Made by a program: the position numbers and the translations under genes | From: an uncultured Variovorax sp. | GTDB lineage: Bacteria > Pseudomonadota > Gammaproteobacteria > Burkholderiales > Burkholderiaceae_C | DNA length: 5,808 bases | Direction: 5' to 3' | Assembly (NCBI GenBank): GCA_903872875.1 | Contig: CAIQMJ010001050.1 | Location: 1-5,808 of the forward strand | The notes under the pieces: generated by a model | The model's database searches: none | Seen by the model: the letters and a program-made list of their open reading frames with translations, nothing else | Told to the model about the DNA's origin: nothing | Shown here: positions 1 to 5,099 of the stretch, in pieces | How the letters are laid out: every line of letters starts with the position of its first letter | Position numbering within the stretch: the first letter of the stretch is position 1

Positions 1-233
1 ACACGGTCGCCCGGCATGATTCGCTGGAGCGGCGCGCCCTTGCCATGGCCGACCTGCATGAAGCCGATCGGCCGGTGATCGCGGCCGATGCGCGCATGTT
101 CGGCGCTGGCCACCGCGATCCAGTTGCTGCGCATCCGTGGGTCGAGACCGGTGCCGGCGTACGCGCCATCGTCATGCATCGGGATTTGCAGCGCGTCATG
201 GCGCATGCGAAAAAGCAGATGAATCGGTGCCAT
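1..233 (-). CDS. EVE domain-containing protein (3' part beyond window)
   Basis: Reading leftwards from the ATG at 233-231, an open frame runs off the window edge after 77 codons. Residues 37-77 contain NWIAVASAEHARIG, then FMQVGHGKGAPLQRIMPGDR, which I recognise as the N-terminal half of an EVE domain, a PUA/YTH-related fold. EVE proteins are thought to bind modified bases in nucleic acid; the partner of this one is unknown. The start is uncertain. The ATG at 233 lies two bases after the VOC stop codon, suggesting translational coupling, but has no clear Shine-Dalgarno. The ATG at 134-132 (MRSNWIAVASAEH) begins exactly at the conserved domain and would give the usual compact family length, but also lacks a Shine-Dalgarno. 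The 33-residue extension has no similarity I recognise, though most of its codons end in G or C. Family assignment is fairly sure; the start is about even. The gene probably shares a transcript with the VOC gene. Confidence 0.75.
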   Translation of the reverse strand, partial: MAPIHLLFRMRHDALQIPMHDDGAYAGTGLDPRMRSNWIAVASAEHARIGRDHRPIGFMQVGHGKGAPLQRIMPGDR

Positions 234-235
234 GT

Positions 236-607
236 TCAGGCTGCGGCGTGGAGCCCGACGAAGTTGCCGTCGGGGTCCTCGATCTGCGCGAAATACCCGC
301 TGCCGGGTGCGATCAGCGTCCTGGGTACCGTGACCCGGCCGCCCGCGGTCCTCGCACGCTGCAGTGCCGAGTCGACGCTCGGCGTGCAATCCAGGTAGAC
401 CAGCGTGCCGCCATGCACCGGTCGATGCGTCGGCCGGTGGACCAGGCAACCGCCTGCACCCGGCTTCTCGTGTGCGAACACGGCCATCGATTCGCCACCG
501 GCATCTTCGACGCGGCGCATCGGTCGCTCGAGCATGGCCTCGTAGAAGCGCTGGGATCTACCGAGATCGGCGACCGGAATCTCGAACCAGGTGTTGGCGT
601 TGTGCAT
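236..607 (-). CDS. VOC family protein (glyoxalase/bleomycin-resistance fold)
   Basis: This is a 123-residue single-domain protein of the vicinal oxygen chelate superfamily, cytosolic, with no signal peptide or membrane segment. Visible family marks are the first strand and helix TWFEIPVADLGRSQRFYEAML (residues 6-26), MAVFAHE (41-47), GGTLVYLDC (66-74) between the two beta-alpha-beta-beta-beta halves, and the closing IEDPDGNFVGLHA (109-121). The start is fixed by a strong AGGAG five to six bases before ATG 607-605. The frame stays open further upstream, but only through the hairpin and the terminator of the preceding gene, so I reject that extension. The substrate cannot be read from the sequence: VOC proteins include glyoxalases, dioxygenases and resistance proteins that bind without catalysis, and I cannot assign metal ligands with confidence. 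The EVE-domain gene follows two bases after the stop, so the two are likely one operon. Confidence 0.9.
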   Translation of the reverse strand: MHNANTWFEIPVADLGRSQRFYEAMLERPMRRVEDAGGESMAVFAHEKPGAGGCLVHRPTHRPVHGGTLVYLDCTPSVDSALQRARTAGGRVTVPRTLIAPGSGYFAQIEDPDGNFVGLHAAA

Positions 608-612
608 TGGAA

Positions 613-619
613 GCTCCTG
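613..619 (-). promoter_or_regulatory. Shine-Dalgarno of the VOC gene
   Basis: On the minus strand CAGGAGC lies five bases before ATG 607-605. It decides the start of the 123-residue VOC protein over the longer open frame. The same seven bases recur in both orientations in the inverted repeat just upstream, which could make this site a target of leader pairing. Confidence 0.75.
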
Positions 620-649
620 TTGATTGAGTGAGGCTTCATGCTGCGCGAG

Positions 650-677
650 TGCTCCTGACAGCGTGCTGTCAGGAGCA
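650..677 (-). promoter_or_regulatory. perfect 12-bp inverted repeat in the VOC leader
   Basis: TGCTCCTGACAG (650-661) and CTGTCAGGAGCA (666-677) are perfect reverse complements around a 4-base loop. The repeat sits 42 bases upstream of the VOC start and after the terminator of the phoH-family gene. No T-run follows the hairpin on either strand, so it does not look like a rho-independent terminator. It could be an operator for a dimeric repressor or an RNA hairpin in the leader. The symmetry is directly visible; the regulatory role is inferred. Confidence 0.5.
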
Positions 678-695
678 AGCAGGTGCATATGAATG

Positions 696-731
696 AAAAA
701 GCCCGCGACGCCCAAAAGGGCGCGCGGGCTT
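696..731 (-). terminator. rho-independent terminator of the PIN-PhoH gene
   Basis: On the minus strand a GC-rich stem of 9 bp (723-731 with 699-707) plus 5 bp (718-722 with 709-713), closed by a TTTT loop (714-717) and broken only by one bulged base at 708, is followed by a run of T (700-696). It begins 24 bases after the PIN-PhoH stop codon. This is a textbook intrinsic terminator for the leftward transcript and implies that the VOC-EVE pair needs its own promoter or readthrough. Confidence 0.9.
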
Positions 732-755
732 GATCGCGGCATTGGCCTCAGGGGA

Positions 756-2588
756 TCAGAGCGCTTCGCTGGCGAAATCCGCGAGGCGCGAACGTTCGCC
801 GCGCGCCAGTGTGATGTGTCCGCCGTGCGGCCAGCCCTTGAACCTGTCGACCGCGAACGTCAGGCCCGATGAGCCCTCGGTGAGGTAGGGCGTGTCGATC
901 TGCGCGAGGTTGCCCATGCAGATGATCTTGGTGCCGGGGCCGGCACGTGTGATCAGCGTCTTCATCTGCTTGGGCGTGAGGTTCTGCGCCTCGTCGACGA
1001 TCACGTACTTGTTCAGGAACGTACGGCCGCGCATGAAGTTCATGCTCTTGATCTTGATGCGGCTGCGGATCAGCTCGTTGGTCGCCGCACGGCCCCATTC
1101 ACCGGCGCCGCCACCGTCGCCCTTGGCAAGGAACTCGAGGTTGTCGTCGAGCGCACCCATCCACGGACCCATCTTTTCCTCTTCCGTGCCTGGCAGGAAA
1201 CCGATGTCTTCACCCACGCTCACAGTCGCCCGCGTCATGATGATCTCGGTGTAGCGACGGTCGTCGAGCACCTGGGTCAAACCCGAGGCCAGAGCCATCA
1301 ACGTCTTGCCGGTGCCGGCGGTGCCGGTCAACGTGACGAAGTCGATGTCCGGGTCCATCAGCAGGTTCATTGCGAAGTTCTGCTCTCGGTTGCGCGTGGC
1401 GACGCCCCAGACGGCGTTCTTGCCCGAGCTGTAGTCCTTGAGCGTCTTGAGCACGGCTGTCTTGTCGCGGATTTCGGTCACGCGCGCGTACATGCTGGGT
1501 TCGCCGGGTGCTTCGAAGAAGACGAACTGGTTGATATGGAGGTTGGGCACGATCGGACCGCTGATGCGATAGAAGGTGCTGCTGCCGCTCTGCCAGCTTT
1601 CCACCGTCTTGCTCTGCCGCGTCCAGAAGTCGGGCGGCAGTGCCATCGAGCCCGCGTAGAGCAGATCGCCGTCTTCGAGCGTCTTGTCGTTCTGGTAGTC
1701 ATCCGCAGCAAGGCCCAGCGCGCGAGCCTTGACGCGCATGTTGATGTCCTTCGACACCAGCACGACCTCCTGCTTCGGATGGCCTGGACGGTCTTTCGCG
1801 TACAGGTCGCGCAGCGCCTGCACCACTCCCAGGATCTGGTTGTCGGCCTTGCCTTGCGGCAAGCTGGTCGGCAACGTGTAGTCGAGTGTTTCGGTCTGGA
1901 AGAACAGCTTGCCGCCCGCTTCGCGATGGCCGGTCGTGTCGAGCTTCAGACCCTTGGCGATGTCGGCGCCCTGGGCGCCGGCCAGCGCGTCGAGCGTGCG
2001 GCTGGTCTGGCGGCCATTTCGAGCGACCTCCGTCGTCCCCTTCTTGTGGCCGTCGAGTTCTTCCAGCACGATCATCGGCAGGTAGATGTCGTGTTCCTCG
2101 AAGCGGAAGAGGCACATCGGATCGTGCAGCAACACATTGGTGTCGAGCACGAACAACTTGGCCGGCCCGATGGTGCGCGCCCGACGCGGGCGGGTGGCGT
2201 CGGCCGGTGCGCGCTCGGTGCGGACACGTGCGATGGGCGTTGGTGCGGCCGCAACGACTGGCGCTGCCGCCGGTGCGGGGGACGGCTTTCGGAGTTGATG
2301 TACCGCCTCTTCGGCAGGCGGTTCCACCTGTGCCGGACGTGGCTTGGTCTCGATTTGCTGCATCGGTACGGCAGCCGGCGCAGCGGGTGCTGGCGCGAGA
2401 GGTGCTGCGCCGACGGCGTCTTGCGCCTGATCGAACAACTCCAGGGCCTGAGGGCCTTCGGCGCGCGCATCGTCTGCTGCTCTGCGGCCGCCGCGGCGCG
2501 ACGTTTTCTGCGGCGAATGCGCCGGCGCATCGATGGCATCCGGAGAGAGAAGGGCTGCGCGTTTCGTGGGTGCGGGAGGCAGGGGCAT
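756..2588 (-). CDS. PIN domain-PhoH family ATPase
   Basis: This 610-residue protein has three parts. Residues 1-140 are a low-complexity tail rich in Ala, Pro and Arg. A PIN-like nuclease domain follows at about 143-290, with acidic residues in FVLDTNVLLHDP (D149), IVLEELDGHKKG (E176/E177), the ADNQIL helix (D249) and VSKDINMRVKA (D281). The PhoH P-loop ATPase occupies about 400-610, with Walker A GTAGTGKT (422-429), Walker B YVIVDEAQN (528-536; D532, E533) and the sensor-like CMGNLAQIDTPYL. PIN-PhoH fusions (PhoH2/YlaK type) are reported to couple ATP-driven RNA unwinding to RNA cleavage; whether this one does so is inference from domain content. I chose ATG 2588-2586, which has only a weak GAG upstream; an in-frame TTG at 2606 would add six residues. 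The gene follows the peroxiredoxin gene in the same direction, separated by a terminator-like hairpin. The domains are near certain; the exact start is less so. Confidence 0.95.
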   Translation of the reverse strand: MPLPPAPTKRAALLSPDAIDAPAHSPQKTSRRGGRRAADDARAEGPQALELFDQAQDAVGAAPLAPAPAAPAAVPMQQIETKPRPAQVEPPAEEAVHQLRKPSPAPAAAPVVAAAPTPIARVRTERAPADATRPRRARTIGPAKLFVLDTNVLLHDPMCLFRFEEHDIYLPMIVLEELDGHKKGTTEVARNGRQTSRTLDALAGAQGADIAKGLKLDTTGHREAGGKLFFQTETLDYTLPTSLPQGKADNQILGVVQALRDLYAKDRPGHPKQEVVLVSKDINMRVKARALGLAADDYQNDKTLEDGDLLYAGSMALPPDFWTRQSKTVESWQSGSSTFYRISGPIVPNLHINQFVFFEAPGEPSMYARVTEIRDKTAVLKTLKDYSSGKNAVWGVATRNREQNFAMNLLMDPDIDFVTLTGTAGTGKTLMALASGLTQVLDDRRYTEIIMTRATVSVGEDIGFLPGTEEEKMGPWMGALDDNLEFLAKGDGGGAGEWGRAATNELIRSRIKIKSMNFMRGRTFLNKYVIVDEAQNLTPKQMKTLITRAGPGTKIICMGNLAQIDTPYLTEGSSGLTFAVDRFKGWPHGGHITLARGERSRLADFASEAL

Positions 2589-2624
2589 GAGGCTGTTAGC
2601 TCGCAAAGAGAAGGCCAGAAAGCG

Positions 2625-2654
2625 AAAAAGCCGCCTGAAGGCCAGGGCGGCTTT
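2625..2654 (-). terminator. rho-independent terminator after bcp
   Basis: On the minus strand AAAGCCGCC (2654-2646) and GGCGGCTTT (2635-2627) form a perfect 9-bp stem around a 10-base loop, and the 3' arm runs into a T-run ending at 2625. It lies 113 bases past the peroxiredoxin stop and only 36 bases before the PIN-PhoH start. It most simply ends the bcp transcript. Because so little room remains for a PhoH promoter downstream of it, it might instead sit in the PhoH leader and act as an attenuator. Confidence 0.8.
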
Positions 2655-2767
2655 GTTCGGTGGATGCGGTCGTGGAGCTCAACGGCATGGGCTCATTATG
2701 CACATCGCGGGTGTCGTGCCCGGCGATCGTTGCAACGCGCAAATCGAAGTCCGGGAAAGAAGCGAGC

Positions 2768-3244
2768 TCAGGCGGCCTTCTTGAGGGTCTTGACGGCCTT
2801 GAGCACTTCCTCGACATGGCCCGGAACCTTCAGGCCGCGCCACTCGGCCTTGAGCACACCGTCGGCGCCAATCAGGAAAGTACTGCGTTCGATGCCCTTC
2901 ACCTTCTTGCCGTACATGATCTTGTTCTTCACGACACCGAACATGTGACACATCTTCTCTTCCGTGTCGGCAATGAGTTCGAAGGGCAGTTCGAGCTTGG
3001 CCTTGAATTCGTCGTGCGACTTCATGTTGTCGCGCGACACGCCGAACACCGTGGCGCCGGCTTTCACGAAATCCTTGTAGTGATCGCGAAACTGCATCGC
3101 TTCGGTAGTACAACCGGGCGTGTTGTCTTTGGGGTAAAAATACATCACCAGCACGTGCCCGAGGTGCGAGGTGTTCGAGACCTTGATGCCGCCAGTGGCG
3201 TTAGACTCGAATTCGGGGATAGGTTTGTTGACAACGATCGCCAT
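2768..3244 (-). CDS. bcp: thioredoxin-dependent peroxiredoxin, Bcp/PrxQ type
   Basis: This 158-residue cytosolic thiol peroxidase reduces hydrogen peroxide and organic peroxides, normally using thioredoxin. The peroxidatic site is the PxxxTxxC motif PKDNTPGC (38-45), giving catalytic Cys45 with Thr42, and the partner arginine is Arg120 in GIERSTFLI. Length and order match E. coli Bcp. Position 50, where E. coli Bcp has its resolving cysteine (CTTEAC), is Met here (CTTEAM). The only other cysteine is Cys99 in EEKMCHMFGV, so this enzyme should act by a 1-Cys mechanism or use Cys99. I chose ATG 3244-3242, where the conserved N-terminus MAIVVNKPIPEF begins; a GGAG lies 12 bases upstream, rather far. 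The frame is open 12 codons further but has no better start. The gene is 120 bases after the DUF498 gene with no terminator seen between them, so cotranscription is possible. An intrinsic terminator follows. Confidence 0.95.
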   Translation of the reverse strand: MAIVVNKPIPEFESNATGGIKVSNTSHLGHVLVMYFYPKDNTPGCTTEAMQFRDHYKDFVKAGATVFGVSRDNMKSHDEFKAKLELPFELIADTEEKMCHMFGVVKNKIMYGKKVKGIERSTFLIGADGVLKAEWRGLKVPGHVEEVLKAVKTLKKAA

Positions 3245-3364
3245 GAAACTTGTTTTCTCCGTTGGGCTCCGTCTGCGCATCGGTGCCGCAGATGGAAGAT
3301 TGGTCGTTGCTAATCGAGGGCGGATCGCCGGCTCGCAACCTGCAATTTTACCTTGAAATGAGAG

Positions 3365-3751
3365 TCACCCGCCATCAGGGGTGTGTTCGAGAAGCAGCGC
3401 GGCGACCACGTGGCGTCCCTCGCCGGCAAGAATGTTGTAGGTGCGGCATGCCGCATGTGTGTCCATCGTTTCGACGCCGACTCGCCGAGCCATCAGCGGC
3501 TGCAGCCAGGCCGGCGACGGAAAACGGATGCGCTCCCCGCTTCCGAAGATGATCATTTCGGCGCCGAGTTCGGCAAGCCGGGCGAAGTGTGCAGGGCCGA
3601 TTTCGCTGAAATTCCTGCAGTCCCACGCGAAGCGCTCGCCGTTGGAGCCGAGCACGACGCTGCTCGTGACCTTCTCGTTGTTGATTGCCACCCAGCCCGG
3701 ACCGTGCGCAGTGAGTGTCTGAACGCTGGATTTGTCGGGTTGGAGCTTCAT
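3365..3751 (-). CDS. Mth938-like / Xcc1710-like (DUF498) domain protein
   Basis: This is a 128-residue protein of the Mth938/DUF498 family, whose eukaryotic relative NDUFAF3 helps assemble mitochondrial complex I; the bacterial members have no settled biochemical role. Visible marks are the central FAWDCRNFSEIGPAHFARL (41-59), the strand MIIFGSGERIRFP (66-78), and the diagnostic GVETMDTHAACRTYNILAGEGR (92-113) followed by a hydrophobic strand. No signal peptide or membrane segment is seen. ATG 3751-3749 is preferred over an in-frame TTG at 3778, because a TATAAT on the same strand at 3784-3779 would place transcription initiation downstream of that TTG. Neither start has a Shine-Dalgarno, so the leader may be very short. 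The gene is divergent from alaA and heads the leftward gene block. Family confidence is high; function is unknown. Confidence 0.9.
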   Translation of the reverse strand: MKLQPDKSSVQTLTAHGPGWVAINNEKVTSSVVLGSNGERFAWDCRNFSEIGPAHFARLAELGAEMIIFGSGERIRFPSPAWLQPLMARRVGVETMDTHAACRTYNILAGEGRHVVAALLLEHTPDGG

Positions 3752-3778
3752 CGGGTCGGGGGTTGGAACTGTGGTCAA

Positions 3779-3784
3779 ATTATA
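3779..3784 (-). promoter_or_regulatory. candidate -10 element for the DUF498 gene
   Basis: The minus strand reads TATAAT, a perfect sigma-70 -10 hexamer, 27 bases before the chosen ATG in the 68-bp divergent intergenic region. No recognisable -35 hexamer sits 16-18 bases upstream (that position is GC-rich). If used, it gives a leader of about 20 bases. The same AT-rich island is the only one in the interval, so the rightward alaA promoter probably lies in or beside it, but I cannot place one. Confidence 0.4.
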
Positions 3785-3810
3785 GGTTTTCCCCTGTGTA
3801 GGCGCGCCCT

Positions 3811-3816
3811 GGAGGG
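3811..3816 (+). promoter_or_regulatory. Shine-Dalgarno of alaA
   Basis: GGAGGG ends three bases before the TTG at 3820. It is the only strong ribosome binding site near the conserved N-terminus and supports a TTG start over the next methionine at codon 22, which would remove conserved N-terminal residues. Confidence 0.65.
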
Positions 3817-3819
3817 ACT

Positions 3820-5043
3820 TTGAAACCGCTCAAGAAATCGGCCAAGCTGGCCAACGTTCTCTACGACATCCGCGGCCCGATCATGGACGCCGCGAAACAG
3901 ATGGAGGAAGAGGGCCAGAAGATCATCAAGCTCAACATCGGCAATCTGGCGGTGTTCGGCTTCGACGCACCTGAAGAAGTCCAGCAGGACATGATCCGCA
4001 ACCTGCCGGCCTCGGCGGGCTACTCGGACAGCAAGGGCATCTTTGCGGCTCGCAAGGCCGTGATGCACGAGACGCAGAAGCAGCGCATCGCAGGCGTCTT
4101 GCTCGATGACATCTATCTCGGCAATGGCGCCAGCGAGCTGATCGCGATGGCGACCAATGCGTTGCTCGACGACGGCGACGAACTGCTGCTGCCGGCTCCC
4201 GATTACCCGCTGTGGACGGCGTGCACGAGCCTGTCGGGCGGCAAGCCCGTCCACTATCTGTGCGACGAGGCCAATGGCTGGATGCCCGACCTGGACGACA
4301 TCCGCGCGCGCATCACGCCGGCGACCAAGGGCATCGTCGTCATCAACCCGAACAACCCGACGGGTGCGTTGTATTCCGACGAATTGCTCAAGGGCATCGT
4401 CGAGATCGCTCGCGAACACAACCTGGTCATCCTTGCGGACGAGGTCTACGACAAGGTGTTGTACGACGGCGTGAAGCACACCGCCATTGCCAGCCTGTCT
4501 ACCGACGTTGTCACGCTGACCTTCAATTCGCTCTCCAAGAGCTATCGCTCCTGCGGCTATCGGGCGGGGTGGCTGGTGGTGTCGGGCGACAAGGCGCGCG
4601 CGCAGGACTATATCGAGGGCCTGAACATGCTCTCGAACATGCGTCTGTGTGCCAATGTGCCTGGCCAGTGGGCGATCCAGACCGCGCTCGGTGGATATCA
4701 GAGCATCGACGAGTTGGTCGGCAAGGGCGGCCGGTTGCGCCGCCAGCGCGACCTGGCCTATGAACTGATCACTGCGATTCCCGGCGTGAGCTGCGTGAAG
4801 CCAGTGGCGGCGCTCTACATGTTCCCGAAGCTCGACCCGAAGGTCTACCCCATTGCGGACGATCGCGAATTCTTCCTCGAGCTTCTCAAGGAAACCAAGG
4901 TGATGCTGGTGCAGGGCTCCGGCTTCAACTGGGCGACGCCCGACCACTTCCGCATCGTGTTCCTGCCGCATGAAGAAGACCTGCGCGAGGCGATCAACCG
5001 CATCGCGAAGTTCCTCGAGCGCTATCGGCTGCGCCACGCCTGA
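3820..5043 (+). CDS. alaA: AlaA-type PLP-dependent glutamate-pyruvate aminotransferase
   Basis: This 407-residue fold-type I (class I/II) aminotransferase matches what I recall of E. coli AlaA (YfbQ) along its whole length. It should transfer the amino group of glutamate to pyruvate, giving alanine and 2-oxoglutarate, in the cytosol as a dimer. Visible sites are GNGASEL (101-107, phosphate binding), PDYPLW (127-132, ring-stacking Tyr129), NPNNPTG (176-182, Asn179), ADEVYDK (206-212, Asp207), SLSKSYR (237-243, Schiff-base Lys240) and FRIV (377-380, Arg378 for the substrate carboxylate). The shared N-terminus KSAKLANVLYDIRGP and LNIGNLAVFGFDAP favour AlaA over the unrelated AlaC type. The start is TTG with GGAGGG just upstream. 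hom follows after 56 bases on the same strand, so an amino-acid-biosynthesis operon is likely. Family and catalytic competence are near certain; the amino-acid preference is inferred from the AlaA resemblance and should be called probable. Confidence 0.93.
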   Translation: MKPLKKSAKLANVLYDIRGPIMDAAKQMEEEGQKIIKLNIGNLAVFGFDAPEEVQQDMIRNLPASAGYSDSKGIFAARKAVMHETQKQRIAGVLLDDIYLGNGASELIAMATNALLDDGDELLLPAPDYPLWTACTSLSGGKPVHYLCDEANGWMPDLDDIRARITPATKGIVVINPNNPTGALYSDELLKGIVEIAREHNLVILADEVYDKVLYDGVKHTAIASLSTDVVTLTFNSLSKSYRSCGYRAGWLVVSGDKARAQDYIEGLNMLSNMRLCANVPGQWAIQTALGGYQSIDELVGKGGRLRRQRDLAYELITAIPGVSCVKPVAALYMFPKLDPKVYPIADDREFFLELLKETKVMLVQGSGFNWATPDHFRIVFLPHEEDLREAINRIAKFLERYRLRHA

Positions 5044-5056
5044 CTCCAATCCTGAC

Positions 5057-5075
5057 CCGACGGCCACCGACGGCC
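5057..5075 (+). repeat. short tandem direct repeat in the alaA-hom gap
   Basis: CCGACGGCC occurs at 5057-5065 and again at 5067-5075, a 10-base period separated by one A. It lies in the 56-base gap between alaA and hom and is followed by CTTTT. It folds only into a 4-bp GGCC stem, too weak for a terminator. It is most simply a slippage duplication in non-coding DNA. Confidence 0.5.
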
Positions 5076-5099
5076 CTTTTGCTTGAAATGACTGAATCC

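Noticed and set aside
313..639. A 108-codon frame from ATG 639-637 overlapping the VOC gene, preceded by a CAGGAGC copy.
   Set aside because: The peptide is an Arg/Ser/Thr-rich out-of-frame shadow of the VOC gene; the Shine-Dalgarno copy is explained by the inverted repeat. It is kept only as part of the leader finding.
608..742. N-terminal extension of the VOC protein by 45 residues.
   Set aside because: It would translate the inverted repeat and the upstream terminator, and the strong Shine-Dalgarno sits at the internal ATG 607-605.
1536..2948. A 470-codon plus-strand frame opposite the PIN-PhoH and bcp genes.
   Set aside because: It crosses two well-supported genes and a terminator, has no recognisable domain, and has shadow-frame composition.
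3245..3364. Promoter for bcp in the gap after the DUF498 gene (TAAAAT at 3350-3345, or TTGCGA/GATTAG with a 17-base spacer, minus strand).
   Set aside because: TAAAAT has no -35 partner and the second pair matches the consensus poorly, so neither is supportable as a feature.
3775..5067. A 430-codon open frame on the minus strand opposite alaA.
   Set aside because: It mirrors alaA almost exactly; its protein is a Val/Arg/His/Asp-rich shadow typical of high-GC antisense frames, while alaA has all catalytic motifs.
5057..5080. GGCC stem followed by CTTTT between alaA and hom as a terminator.
   Set aside because: The stem is only 4 bp and arises from a tandem repeat; the genes look cotranscribed.
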